Of a DNA stretch of 64,000 nucleotides, positions 1 through 8,960 are shown one piece after another. The stretch covers positions 62,001-126,000 of the forward strand of contig NZ_JSEP01000017.1 in assembly GCF_001624695.1 (NCBI RefSeq), in the 5' to 3' direction. Both the position numbers and the translations under genes were made by a program. This stretch comes from Labrenzia sp. OB1 (lineage in GTDB: Bacteria; Pseudomonadota; Alphaproteobacteria; Rhizobiales; Stappiaceae). Each line of letters begins with the position of its first letter. The stretch's first letter is position 1. The notes under the pieces were generated by a model that saw only the letters and a program-made list of their open reading frames with translations, searched no databases and was not told the origin of the DNA.

Positions 1-27
1 CTTGCGACGAATAAATTCTGGGGCCAT
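1..27 (-). CDS. 5' end of a gene, probably DegP/Do-type serine protease (partial)
   Basis: Only nine codons (MAPEFIRRK) lie inside the window, read leftwards from an ATG at 25-27. A good Shine-Dalgarno AGGAG sits seven bases upstream, and a TATAAT hexamer on the same strand at 263-268 could be its promoter. In related alphaproteobacteria the genes hflK, hflC and DUF2065 are followed by a Do-family periplasmic serine protease, which is the only reason for naming it. The residues themselves are not diagnostic. Confidence 0.4.
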
Positions 28-270
28 GGGGTGTTCTCCTCATCCCAGCCGGCTGGACTGTTCCTGGGATCTGCTGAGAATTAGGTCCCGCCTGCGGCGC
101 GTTCCGAAGACCCGCGCTGCCCGGATTTGAAAAGTCACTATGTCCGTGCACCTTCGCTTCCCGAACCGGAGCGAATTGCGTCCGGACAACGACCGGATTC
201 TAATTCTCAACAGACCCTGAACAATGAACAGTCGACCGGCTTCATTCAGGTTCTTGACCGGGATTATAGA

Positions 271-302
271 TCGGGCGGGAGATTTTTACCTCTCCCGCCC
301 GA
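271..302 (-). terminator. Hairpin downstream of the hflK-hflC-DUF2065 operon
   Basis: A perfect 12-bp stem (271-282 with 291-302, GC-rich) closes an 8-base loop. It lies just past the DUF2065 stop codon in transcription direction. The tail after the stem is only weakly U-rich (TCTATAAT), so termination may be partial. Confidence 0.5.
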
Positions 303-312
303 AAACTTTTCG

Positions 313-498
313 TTATCCGCGTATGATCCACACAAGAAATACGCCCACACCAGCCGCAACCAGCCCTGCGACGCGCAAAGTCTGGTCCGGTGTCTCGAGC
401 GCGCTGCGCATGACGGCCTTCATGCCGCCCGGTGCGAGGGCGTAAAGCACGCCCTCGACCACCAGCACCAGCCCCAGTGCGGTCATCAACTCACTCAT
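313..498 (-). CDS. DUF2065 small inner-membrane protein
   Basis: A 61-residue protein with two hydrophobic segments, about residues 4-23 and 42-59, joined by a short basic linker (GGMKAVMRSAL). This matches DUF2065, a family of tiny membrane proteins found beside hflC. Its ATG overlaps the hflC stop codon in an ATGA, so it is translationally coupled to hflC. Function is unknown; the linkage suggests a role near the HflKC-FtsH complex, but that is inference. Confidence 0.85.
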   Translation of the reverse strand: MSELMTALGLVLVVEGVLYALAPGGMKAVMRSALETPDQTLRVAGLVAAGVGVFLVWIIRG

Positions 499-1424
499 TG
501 CGCGGTGAGCGACGACGTGCCGGTGTTCCCTGTGCCGCCATTGTCATTGCCCGCATCAGGAGCGGCAATGCCCCTCGGGTCCTTGAAATACCGGAAGAAG
601 CTGGAATCCGGAGACAGGACAAGGCTGGTGTCACCTGCCCTGAGACCTTCTTCATAGGCCAGCATCGAACGGTAGAACGCGAAGAACTCGGGATCCGCGC
701 CGTAGGCTTCCGCGAAGATCTTGTTCCGCTCCGCATCGCCGTCACCACGGGTGATTTCCGAATCCCGCCGGGCTTCCGCGACAAGAACCGTTGCATCGCG
801 GTCGGCTCGCGAGCGGATACGCCGGGCGAGTTCTTCACCCTGTGCGCGCAGCTCCGTTGCTTCCCGCTGACGTTCCGTCTGCATTCTGGCGTAAATGGCC
901 TGGGAGTTGGCATCCGGCAGATCCGCACGGCGGATCTTCACGTCGATCACTTCGATACCGAGTTCGGCGGCATTCGCACTGACATCCCGGCGGATATTCT
1001 CCATGACACCGGACCGGTCGTCCCTGACGAGGGCAGCAAAGCTGGTGCGGCCCAGTTCAGACCGCAGCGAGGACTGCAGCAGGGTCGACAGGCGCCGGTT
1101 GGCCGTCGGAACGTTCTGAACACGCTGGTAGAAGAGCACCGGATTGATGATCTTGTAACGCGCGAAGGCATCGACCACCAGCCGCTTCTTGTCCGATGAG
1201 ATCGGCTCAAGCGGCGGCATGTTCAGGTTGAGGATCCGCTTGTCCATATAGACGACGTTCTGGATGAACGGATATTTGAAATAAGGACCGGGCTCGGTCT
1301 TGGTGTCGATAATCCGGCCAAGCTGCAGGACGAGCGCCTGCTGGGTCGGGTTTACGATGAAGATCGACATGTAACCGAGAACGGCGACGATAACGAGAAT
1401 GACTGCCAGAATTCCGCTGCGCAT
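495..1424 (-). CDS. hflC: HflC, SPFH-domain modulator of FtsH protease
   Basis: A 309-residue protein with an N-terminal membrane anchor (about residues 3-23) followed by a band-7/SPFH domain (VNPTQQALVLQLG onward) and a charged helical region (RQREATELRAQGEELARRIRSRAD). HflC forms a large periplasmic complex with HflK around the membrane protease FtsH and modulates its access to substrates. I chose the ATG at 1422-1424, with AGGAGG about nine bases upstream. A TTG two codons earlier overlaps the hflK stop. A short Ala/Gly/Asn/Thr-rich tail ends the protein. Confidence 0.95.
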   Translation of the reverse strand: MRSGILAVILVIVAVLGYMSIFIVNPTQQALVLQLGRIIDTKTEPGPYFKYPFIQNVVYMDKRILNLNMPPLEPISSDKKRLVVDAFARYKIINPVLFYQRVQNVPTANRRLSTLLQSSLRSELGRTSFAALVRDDRSGVMENIRRDVSANAAELGIEVIDVKIRRADLPDANSQAIYARMQTERQREATELRAQGEELARRIRSRADRDATVLVAEARRDSEITRGDGDAERNKIFAEAYGADPEFFAFYRSMLAYEEGLRAGDTSLVLSPDSSFFRYFKDPRGIAAPDAGNDNGGTGNTGTSSLTAQ

Positions 1425-1426
1425 GA

Positions 1427-2617
1427 TCAATTCCCTCCTGTCCGTGCGGACGGAGCGGTTGAACCGCGTCCGTTCAGATCGTTAAGCGGCAGGAACGGCA
1501 GCACGCCGGTACCGGATGAATTGCTGTCGATGATGATCTTGTTGGTAACGCCCAAAACTTTTTCCAGGGTTTCGAGATACATGCGCTCCCGGGTGACATC
1601 CGGTGCTTTCTCGTATTGTTCGTAGATCTTGGTGAAACGCTGGGATTGACCGGTCGCCTCGGCGATGGTCTGGTCCTTGTAGGCGTTCGCCGCTTCCAGG
1701 ACACGGGCGGATTCACCACGTGCTTCCGGAACGATCCGGTTGGCATAGGCTTCCGCTTCGTTACGGATACGCTCCTGGTCGGCCCGCGCCGCCTGAACAT
1801 CCCGGAACGCGTCGATAACCTGAGCCGGCGGGTCAACCCGCTGCATCTGGACTTCCGCGACTTCGATACCGGCCTGGTACGAATCCAGCGTCGTCTGCAT
1901 CAAGGTCACGACATCGTTCTGAATGGCGACCCGGTTCTCCGTCAGGATGGAATCGATATTCGACTCGCCGACCACTTCGCGCATGGCGCTTTCGGCGACG
2001 GCTTTCACCGTTCCGGCAGGCTCCTGGATATTGAACAGATAGTCGCTGATGCCCTCACGGGTGCTCTTGATCCTCCACAGAACCTTGAAGCCGACGTCGA
2101 CGATGTTCTCGTCGCCGGTCAGCATCAGGCTTTCCTCGGGGATATCCCGGGCCCGCACACCGCCGGAACTGGTGATGCTTTCCTCGACGCCAACGGTCGT
2201 TTCGCGCTGCAGCTCGACCTGGGGTTTGTAAACCTCGCCGATCGGATAGGGCCAGTTGTAATTAAGGCCCGGAGGGGTCTGGTCTTCAACCTTGCCGAGA
2301 ACCAGCTCGACACCGACCTCACCTTCGTCGACAACGTAAAGACCGGTCAGCAGCCAGCCGATGACACCGATGCCGATAACGATCAGGATGCCGACAAAGC
2401 CCAGGCCGCCGCCGCCGCCGCCCGGCAGGACGTTCTTCATCCTGTCCTGCGTGCGCTTCAGAAGCTCTTCCAGGTCGGGCGGACTACCGCCACCGCCCCG
2501 GTTCTGACCACCACCTCCCCAGGGGCCACCACCATTATTTCCGCTACCCCATGGGCCGCCGTTGTTTCCGCCACCCTTCCAGGGGCCACCGCCACCTGTC
2601 TGATTGCTCCAAGGCAT
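1427..2617 (-). CDS. hflK: HflK, SPFH-domain modulator of FtsH protease
   Basis: A 396-residue protein. The first about 45 residues are Gly/Asn/Trp-rich low complexity (runs of GGGP WGGG type), as is usual in HflK. A transmembrane segment follows at about residues 75-95, then the band-7 domain and a long helical stretch rich in Ala, Glu and Arg. It partners HflC in the FtsH-HflKC complex. The ATG at 2615-2617 has GAAGGAAG upstream; a TTG one codon earlier is less likely. It is the first gene of the hflK-hflC-DUF2065 operon. Confidence 0.95.
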   Translation of the reverse strand: MPWSNQTGGGGPWKGGGNNGGPWGSGNNGGGPWGGGGQNRGGGGSPPDLEELLKRTQDRMKNVLPGGGGGGLGFVGILIVIGIGVIGWLLTGLYVVDEGEVGVELVLGKVEDQTPPGLNYNWPYPIGEVYKPQVELQRETTVGVEESITSSGGVRARDIPEESLMLTGDENIVDVGFKVLWRIKSTREGISDYLFNIQEPAGTVKAVAESAMREVVGESNIDSILTENRVAIQNDVVTLMQTTLDSYQAGIEVAEVQMQRVDPPAQVIDAFRDVQAARADQERIRNEAEAYANRIVPEARGESARVLEAANAYKDQTIAEATGQSQRFTKIYEQYEKAPDVTRERMYLETLEKVLGVTNKIIIDSNSSGTGVLPFLPLNDLNGRGSTAPSARTGGN

Positions 2618-2839
2618 CAAAACTTCCTTCTGTGAATTCCCGCAGGCGTCGCCGGCTTCAGGCTACGCCTCTTCTGACTCACCGTTGGTTATAGGGAGGT
2701 TACGAGCCGCTTTCAACGAAAACGGCTGACAGCCTCCCTGGTAAATCCGGTACAATTTCCCGCGCCGCAGGTGGGAAAGGAACTCGCGGCTTTCAAGACC
2801 GCGCAGTGAGAAACACACAAATAAATTCAGCAAGCCGCC

Positions 2840-3304
2840 TCAATCGCCACGCAACATGTCGATATGGGGGATGCCGTCTTCCAGATAGATCTCCGAAACG
2901 CTGCGGAAACCCAGGGAATTGTAAAATTTTTCGAGATGAGCCTGGGCCGTGACGTGAATCCGGCAGCCCGGCGCAAGCGCCTCCGCCTTGTCGATCCCGG
3001 CAAGCATCATCTTCCGGCCAAGACCGCCGCCCCTGCAGTCGAGGGCGATCACCACCCGGCCGATCCGCGCATCACCGTTTTCAAGTCCCGGAAACAGCCT
3101 GATGGCTCCGGTCAGGGCGTCCGTCGCCCGGTTCCGGATGAGAAAATGCAACGCGAGCGGATCCTTGCCGTCGATATCGGCATAAAGCGAGGCCTGCTCC
3201 AGCACAAAAATTGCCTGCCGGAGCTGCAGGAGATCATGAACGTCCCCTGGGCTCAGCTCTTCGAAGGCCGCCCATTTCGCGGTTATGGTTTCAGGCAATT
3301 TCAT
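2840..3304 (-). CDS. ElaA-like GNAT N-acetyltransferase
   Basis: A 154-residue GNAT-fold protein. The ElaA signature is visible near the N-terminus (ELSPGDVHDLLQLRQAIFVLEQ, cut here to its key parts LRQAIFVLEQ and YADIDGKDP). The acetyl-CoA loop is the stretch RGGGLGRKMM and the end is EIYLEDGIPHIDML, both typical of the family. Substrate unknown. It follows folA by about 36 bases on the same strand, so the two may be co-transcribed. A GTG at 3316 with a closely placed GGAG is an alternative start. Confidence 0.85.
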   Translation of the reverse strand: MKLPETITAKWAAFEELSPGDVHDLLQLRQAIFVLEQASLYADIDGKDPLALHFLIRNRATDALTGAIRLFPGLENGDARIGRVVIALDCRGGGLGRKMMLAGIDKAEALAPGCRIHVTAQAHLEKFYNSLGFRSVSEIYLEDGIPHIDMLRGD

Positions 3305-3340
3305 GAAAACTGTCACGCGCTCCGGTCAGGTCAAGTCAGG

Positions 3341-3853
3341 TCAGGTCTTGCGACGATAGGTCACGAAAGTGAAATCGGCGCTGTCCCTTTCGCCCCGCTC
3401 CCCGGGGGTACGGCCGGTCTCCTGCCAGACGGCTGGGTCGATGACCGGAAATATTGTATCGCCTTCCGGCGCCGTATCCACTTCGGTGATTTCGAGCCGG
3501 TCGGCGATCTCGATGGCCTGGGCATATATCTGGCCGCCGCCGATGATCATGATCTCCTCGACGCCGAGCTGGCCGGCCAATGCACCGGCCCGCTCCAGAG
3601 CATCCTTCAGGGACGTTGCGGCCTCAGCGCCATCGGGGGCGTAGCCGGGGTTTCGGGAAATCACGATATGCGGCCGGCCCGGCAAGGGTTTGCCGCCGAA
3701 GGAGAGAAACGTCTTGCGGCCAAGAACAACCGGTTTTCCGAGTGTCAGCTTCTTGAACCGCTTCAGGTCGGTCGAGAGTTTCCAGGGCATGTCATCGTCG
3801 GCCCCGATGACCCCGTTGCGGGCAACTGCGGCAATCAAGACGATATCAGGCAC
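3341..3853 (-). CDS. folA: Dihydrofolate reductase
   Basis: Reduces dihydrofolate to tetrahydrofolate with NADPH, the partner reaction of thymidylate synthase. The family motifs are present: IAAVARNGVIG at the N-terminus, DDDMPWKLSTDLKRFKKLT around the substrate site, GRKTFLSF and later IIGGGQIYAQAI. The GTG at 3851-3853 (protein begins VPDIVLIAAVARNG, 170 residues) is the best start, with AGAGAGG upstream; the reading frame stays open for 20 more codons but those are not conserved-looking. In relatives folA follows thyA directly; here a 4-kb block separates them. Confidence 0.93.
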   Translation of the reverse strand: MPDIVLIAAVARNGVIGADDDMPWKLSTDLKRFKKLTLGKPVVLGRKTFLSFGGKPLPGRPHIVISRNPGYAPDGAEAATSLKDALERAGALAGQLGVEEIMIIGGGQIYAQAIEIADRLEITEVDTAPEGDTIFPVIDPAVWQETGRTPGERGERDSADFTFVTYRRKT

Positions 3854-3960
3854 GTATTCCTCTCTTTCCGGTTTGCTTTTTCCCGGACGCCTCCGAGAGC
3901 AAAATCTGGTCACACCGAACTGTTCCGGTTAGGTGTGACCAGGTAAATTTGCTCGCCATT

Positions 3961-4033
3961 TTAGCATGTTAGAGCATCTTTACCCATTTTATTGATCGCC
4001 AAAGCGATACAATCAAAGTGGGTGATGCTCTAG
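3961..4033. repeat. AGAGCATC-flanked palindromic intergenic repeat
   Basis: Two arms of about 35 bases (3961-3999 and 4004-4033) are imperfect reverse complements with outer ends TAGAGCATC and GATGCTCTA and a 4-base centre (CAAA). The form resembles the palindromes scattered between genes in Rhizobiales genomes. It lies between the folA promoter region and the TfoX gene. Confidence 0.75.
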
Positions 4034-4150
4034 CATGAAATTCGAGGCAGAGAAAAACCAACCGCAAATTTCTTTTCAACAGCCTGTCGGTTCAAAGCGC
4101 CCTGCCCCGTCCTAGTCATCGGGACCATTTGTTCAGGAGAACTTTTTGCC

Positions 4151-4525
4151 ATGTCCGATTTGATGGAAACCGTTCTGGTCGAGCGCACACGGGCCATGAT
4201 CCCGGACGAGAATGTCGAGCAGAAGCGGATGTTCGGGGGAACCTGCTTCATGGTCAACGGCAACATGCTGCTCTGCATCTCCAGACGCGGCCTGATGGCC
4301 CGCGTCGGCAAGGAACAGGAAGCAGAAGCCCTCGCGAAGCCATATGCCTCCCAATGCCGGCCGACGGGACGGCCCATGCCCGGCTTTATCCGGATCGAGC
4401 CGGAAGGCATCGACAGCGATGAGCTGCTGCGGAACTGGGTCGAAATGGCCCGGACCTATGTCTGCGCGCTTCCGCCCAATGCCTCCCGGCCCAAAAAATC
4501 CAGGGCCGGGAAGCCGACACGATGA
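4151..4525 (+). CDS. TfoX N-terminal-domain family protein
   Basis: A 124-residue protein matching the TfoX-N fold (YjbR/TfoX type): residues RKMFGG-like QKRMFGGTCFMVNGNMLLC near 24-42, then GLMARVG and RPMPGFIRIEP. In Gammaproteobacteria TfoX activates competence genes, but stand-alone N-terminal domain proteins in Alphaproteobacteria have no proven role. A basic tail (RPKKSRAGKPTR) ends the protein. Its stop overlaps the start of the DUF2461 gene in an ATGA, so the pair is coupled. The upstream GGAG lies 9-12 bases before the ATG. Confidence 0.85.
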   Translation: MSDLMETVLVERTRAMIPDENVEQKRMFGGTCFMVNGNMLLCISRRGLMARVGKEQEAEALAKPYASQCRPTGRPMPGFIRIEPEGIDSDELLRNWVEMARTYVCALPPNASRPKKSRAGKPTR

Positions 4526-5202
4526 GCGCCGCCGGTTTTTCTCCGGAGACTTTCGTCTTTCTGAAGGCGCTTGCCGGCAACAACACCCGCGACTGGTTCG
4601 AGGCCAACCGGCAGGATTATCAGCGCTTCGTGAAAAACCCGGCGGATGCGGTGCGCTCTTGCCTTGAAGAGGCGCTCGCGGAGCTGACCGGCCACGAAAT
4701 CGCCTCCAAGCAATTCCGCATCAACCGGGATCTGCGCTTTTCGAAGGACAAGTCCCCCTACAACACCCACATCCGCATGGCATTCTGGCCGAAGGACGCG
4801 GTCTTTGCGGGCAGGGAAGCCCAGCCGCCGGGTTTCTTCCTGTCCGTCGAAGCAGATCATCTGCGCATCGGCACCGGCAGCATGGCATTTGCCAAACCCT
4901 TGCTCGCGGCCTATCTCAACGCGCTCGAAACCGCAGGCGGAGACGAGGCCTTGGCCCTGATCTCGGTGTTGAAGGCGGATGGCTTTGAAGCACCGGAACC
5001 CGAGCTTGCCAGGGTCCCGAAAGGTTTTCCGCGCGATCATCCGCATGGCGACCTTGCAAGACACAAGGGTCTGGCGCTCTGGAAGACGCTGGAGGACACT
5101 CGCATCGTTCAGAACGAAATGACGGCAACCTCTCTGCTGGCGATCTGGAAGGACACTCTCCCCTTGTGGCAGTGGCTCATAAGACTGCAGGAAAAGGCTT
5201 GA
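4522..5202 (+). CDS. DUF2461 / TIGR02453 family protein
   Basis: A 226-residue protein with the features of TIGR02453: F..LaGNNTRDWFEANRQDY near the N-terminus, RINRDLRFSKDKSPYNTH in the middle, and FFLSVEADHLRIGTGSM. The family is widespread and uncharacterised; no catalytic function can be assigned. It is translationally coupled to the TfoX-N gene upstream. Confidence 0.88.
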   Translation: MSAAGFSPETFVFLKALAGNNTRDWFEANRQDYQRFVKNPADAVRSCLEEALAELTGHEIASKQFRINRDLRFSKDKSPYNTHIRMAFWPKDAVFAGREAQPPGFFLSVEADHLRIGTGSMAFAKPLLAAYLNALETAGGDEALALISVLKADGFEAPEPELARVPKGFPRDHPHGDLARHKGLALWKTLEDTRIVQNEMTATSLLAIWKDTLPLWQWLIRLQEKA

Positions 5203-5262
5203 TCCAAAGCGCTTTGAAATCTATGACCATCGTGTTTTTCACGAAGATGAAGCAGAGACCCG

Positions 5263-6624
5263 ATGGCACCGAACAAAGAGCTGGCGCAGCGCTTTCCCAA
5301 GGATTTCCTTTTCGGCGTTGCGACCGCCGCCTACCAGATCGAAGGCGCAACAAACGAGGACGGCCGCAAGCCGAGCATCTGGGATGCGTTTTCGAAGATG
5401 CCCGGCCGGGTTTTTCAACAGCATTCCGGCGATGTCGCCTGCGATCATTATCACCGGTGGGAAAGCGATCTCGATCTTATCCAGTCTCTTGGGGTCGACG
5501 CCTACCGCTTCTCCATTGCCTGGCCCCGTATCCTGCCGGACGGGCGTGGCACCGTGAACGAGAAGGGTCTCGATTTCTACGATCGCCTCATAGACGGCAT
5601 GGTGGAGCGTGGCATAAAGGTCTATCCGACGCTGTATCATTGGGATCTACCGCTGATGCTTGCCGGGGATGGCGGCTGGACGGCCCGCAGCACGGCCGAA
5701 GCTTTTGCCGACTACACGGACGTCGTTGTCCGGAGGCTTGGCGACCGGATGGACGCGCTGGCGACCGTCAACGAACCCTGGTGCATCTGCCATCTGAGCC
5801 ATCTCTACGGAATTCACGCCCCCGGCGAGAAAAGCACCGAGGCCTTCGCGGCGGCCGTTCACACGCTCAACCTTGCCCACGGGCTTGGCGTTCAGGCGGC
5901 CCGGGCGGTCCGGCCCGACCTGCCCATGGGCATAGTGATCAACGCCCATTCCGTCTATCCGGCAAGCGAGACGCCGGAAGACAGGGCAGCGGCCGAGCGT
6001 GCCTTCGAATTCAACAACGGCATCTTCTTTTCCCCGCTCTTCAAGGGGACCTATCACCCGGACATCCTGTCGGCCTTTGGCGACAGCATGGACATCCGCG
6101 ACGGCGATCTGGACATCACCAGCCAGCCGCTCGACTGGTGGGGGCTGAACTACTACACGCCCCTGCGCGTCGCTCACGATCCTGCTGATGCAGCGGACTA
6201 CCCGCAAGGCCGCACCATCGCGCCCGAGCCGGGTCCGGACCTTACCGATATCGGCTGGGAGGTTTACGAGAAGGGACTTTCGGACCTGATGAAGGACCTT
6301 TATGCGCGCTACCAGCTGCCTGACTGCTACATCACCGAAAACGGCGCCTGCTACAATGATGGCTTCGTGGACGGCGTTGTCGACGATCAGCGCCGGATCG
6401 ACTATCTCGAAAAGCACTTCGGCGCGATTGCAGACGCCCGGGAAGCCGGCGTGCCTGTAAAGGGCTACTTCCTCTGGAGCCTGATGGACAATTTCGAATG
6501 GGCGGAAGGCTACCGGATGCGCTTCGGCATCGTTCATGTCGACTATGAAACCCAGGTCCGCACCCTGAAAAACAGCGCGCTCTGGTACCGGGATCTTCTG
6601 GAGGTGCACAAGGCAGGCGACTGA
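5263..6624 (+). CDS. GH1 beta-glucosidase
   Basis: A 453-residue retaining glycoside hydrolase of family 1. The N-terminal signature FLFGVATAAYQIEG is complete. The acid/base glutamate is E171 in TVNEPW and the nucleophile is E359 in YITENG; the C-terminal WSLMDNFEWAEGY is the aglycone-side motif. No signal peptide is visible, so it acts in the cytoplasm on imported beta-glucosides or similar disaccharides. No sugar transporter or LacI regulator is adjacent, which is unusual for GH1 genes of this group. It is the third gene of the block separating folA from thyA. Confidence 0.95.
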   Translation: MAPNKELAQRFPKDFLFGVATAAYQIEGATNEDGRKPSIWDAFSKMPGRVFQQHSGDVACDHYHRWESDLDLIQSLGVDAYRFSIAWPRILPDGRGTVNEKGLDFYDRLIDGMVERGIKVYPTLYHWDLPLMLAGDGGWTARSTAEAFADYTDVVVRRLGDRMDALATVNEPWCICHLSHLYGIHAPGEKSTEAFAAAVHTLNLAHGLGVQAARAVRPDLPMGIVINAHSVYPASETPEDRAAAERAFEFNNGIFFSPLFKGTYHPDILSAFGDSMDIRDGDLDITSQPLDWWGLNYYTPLRVAHDPADAADYPQGRTIAPEPGPDLTDIGWEVYEKGLSDLMKDLYARYQLPDCYITENGACYNDGFVDGVVDDQRRIDYLEKHFGAIADAREAGVPVKGYFLWSLMDNFEWAEGYRMRFGIVHVDYETQVRTLKNSALWYRDLLEVHKAGD

Positions 6625-6677
6625 CGCTTCCGCTCGACAGTGGTTCAGATCCCCGAGACCTGCCACCGGGACCGGCA

Positions 6678-7748
6678 TTATGCGGCGCGCAAATTCGCCA
6701 GAATGATCTCGCTCCACACCCGGGTCGGAGCAACCCAGGCATCCCAGACGTTGTAATTACCCGAAAAGATCACAGCAGCCACATCCGCCTCTGGACAAAG
6801 CCAGAGCCGTTGACCGCCATTGCCAAACCCGGCGACCCACGGCACCGGGCCGCCGAGCACAGGCACGGGCGCCTGACCGCAGAACCAGAAATAGCCGTAG
6901 TCCAGACCCTCGCTGGTCGCGATCACCGGTCTCAGTGATGCGGTGATCCACGCTTCCGGAATAAGCCGGTGTCCCTCGCAAATGCCGTTGTTCAGAACCA
7001 GCCGACCGATTTTCAGAAGATCTGGCGCGGTCAACCGCAGGCCGGAGGCGGGCGAGTGGGTTCCGTCCGCTCCCGCGGCCCATTCGAACCGTGTGATGCC
7101 CAAGGGGGCAAACAGCACCTCGCGGGCGAATTCGGGCAGATTCTTGCCCGTGCCCCTCTGCAGGATCGCACCGACCAGCGCGGTCGCGCCACCGCTGTAG
7201 ATCCAGCGCGTTCCGGGGTCCGCGACGAACGGGAGCTCCAGGATATAGCGGTAGCGATCAGCGGCCTGTTCCATTGCGATTTCGCTGTTGAGCGGATCCG
7301 TGTAGGGACGGGTCTCGTCCCACTCCATGCCGAGGGTCATGGTCAGTGCATGCTCGACGGTCAGGCTCTTGCGTTTCGGATCGGTGGCCAGATCCCCGTA
7401 CTCCGGAAACAGCTCCAGGATCGGCGTGTCGATCCTCGGAACCTCGCCGCGTTCAAGCGCAATACCGTAAAGCAGGCTGACAATGCTCTTGGTGACGGAG
7501 CGCAGGTCGTGCAGCGTCTCGGCCTCGAAACTCACCTCGCCCAAAGGCTTGCCCCAGGTCTCGTCCGGACCGGTTCCGTAGCTCTCCAGAACGGTCTCGC
7601 CTCCCCGCTCCGCCAGCACCGCATGAAGATGCGGCAGCAGCCCGGCTTCGACTCCCGCGCATAGTTTGCGGCCCATCACAGGATCGAAACCACGTATTTC
7701 GGCAGCGACGGCGTGGGGAGACAGGGAAACGTCGTTTGCAGAAACCAT
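6678..7748 (-). CDS. Beta-lactamase-like serine hydrolase (class C / PBP4* family)
   Basis: A 356-residue protein with the SxxK catalytic motif SVTK (S84, K87 from the chosen ATG at 7746-7748) and the second motif YSGG. The third motif position carries GNGGQ rather than KTG or HTG, as in esterase-like members. The family includes esterases, amidases and DD-peptidases, so a role in antibiotic resistance should not be assumed. No signal peptide is evident. A TTG 18 codons upstream keeps the frame open. Confidence 0.85.
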   Translation of the reverse strand: MVSANDVSLSPHAVAAEIRGFDPVMGRKLCAGVEAGLLPHLHAVLAERGGETVLESYGTGPDETWGKPLGEVSFEAETLHDLRSVTKSIVSLLYGIALERGEVPRIDTPILELFPEYGDLATDPKRKSLTVEHALTMTLGMEWDETRPYTDPLNSEIAMEQAADRYRYILELPFVADPGTRWIYSGGATALVGAILQRGTGKNLPEFAREVLFAPLGITRFEWAAGADGTHSPASGLRLTAPDLLKIGRLVLNNGICEGHRLIPEAWITASLRPVIATSEGLDYGYFWFCGQAPVPVLGGPVPWVAGFGNGGQRLWLCPEADVAAVIFSGNYNVWDAWVAPTRVWSEIILANLRAA

Positions 7749-7980
7749 CGCTCTGAAATCCTGTTGCCGGAAATGGCGCCAGAGTGCCACCCGACCATGC
7801 AAAATTCCAGTGCCTTCCGATGAACGGCGCTGTTGGCTCGTACACCAGCCTTGACCTTCAAGAGGCAGGAACCGCCATGCTGGTCATGGCGTCACATCAC
7901 CACCAAGGAAACAAAGAAAAAGTGAGAGCCCAACACATTTTCACTGACGAATTCAACAGGCTCTGCAACCAGCAGAACAA

Positions 7981-8775
7981 TTAAACCGCGATTGGTGCGG
8001 AAATATGCGGGTGCGGGTCGTAACCCGTCAGCTCGAAGTCCTCGAATTTAAACGCGAAAAGATCGGTGACGTTCGGGTTGAGCTTCATCTGCGGTAAAGC
8101 CCGAGGGGAGCGTTTGAGCTGTTCGCGCGCCTGGTCGAAATGGTTCGAGTAGAGATGCGCGTCGCCGAGCGTGTGGACGAAATCGCCCGGCTGCAGGCCC
8201 GTGACCTGGGCGATCATCATGGTCAGCAGCGCGTAGGAAGCAATGTTGAAGGGCACGCCGAGGAAAACATCCGCCGAACGCTGGTAGAGCTGGCAGGAGA
8301 GCTTTCCGTCCGCCACATAGAACTGAAACAGGGCATGACAGGGCGGCAGGGCCATCTCGTCGACCAGTGCCGGGTTCCAGGCAGAGACGATCAACCGGCG
8401 GCTTTCCGGATTGGTGCGGATCATGGTCAGGAGGTTGGCGATCTGGTCGATGGACCGCCCATCCGGCGCCGGCCAGGAGCGCCACTGATAACCGTAGACC
8501 GGGCCGAGTTCGCCGTTCTCGTCCGCCCAGTCGTCCCAGATCCTGACACCGTTTTCCTTGAGGTAACGGATATTGGTGTCGCCCGCGAGGAACCAGAGCA
8601 ATTCGTGAATGATCGACCTCAGATGCAGCTTCTTGGTCGTCACCACCGGAAAGCCCTTCGAAAGATCGAAACGCATCTGGTGGCCGAAGAGGGAGCGCGT
8701 ACCGGTTCCCGTCCTGTCTCCCCGGTCAACGCCCTCATCGAGGATTTTCTGCATGAGATCGAGATATTGCTGCAC
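7981..8775 (-). CDS. thyA: Thymidylate synthase
   Basis: Methylates dUMP to dTMP using methylene-tetrahydrofolate. The 264-residue length equals that of E. coli ThyA, and the catalytic cysteine falls at the same place, C146 in [10 protein letters not shown]. Other motifs: [22 protein letters not shown] and HLYSNH. It is separated from folA by the accessory block. Upstream, in the opposite direction, lies the tmRNA gene. Confidence 0.98.
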   Translation of the reverse strand: MQQYLDLMQKILDEGVDRGDRTGTGTRSLFGHQMRFDLSKGFPVVTTKKLHLRSIIHELLWFLAGDTNIRYLKENGVRIWDDWADENGELGPVYGYQWRSWPAPDGRSIDQIANLLTMIRTNPESRRLIVSAWNPALVDEMALPPCHALFQFYVADGKLSCQLYQRSADVFLGVPFNIASYALLTMMIAQVTGLQPGDFVHTLGDAHLYSNHFDQAREQLKRSPRALPQMKLNPNVTDLFAFKFEDFELTGYDPHPHISAPIAV

Positions 8776-8960
8776 GGCGCGGCCCTTCTGGCGGTTTCAG
8801 GCGGAACGGGTCCAACTTCGCAGATTTTTTCAAAAACGCAGCCCCTGCCCGCGTCTTTCCCCAGATCCTGCCGTTAATTGTGGATGAGCTTCACCGGCAA
8901 ACCAGTCTCTCACCCCGCAAGCCTCTTTCATTTCAGGTACGAACGCCTTATATCAGGCGT

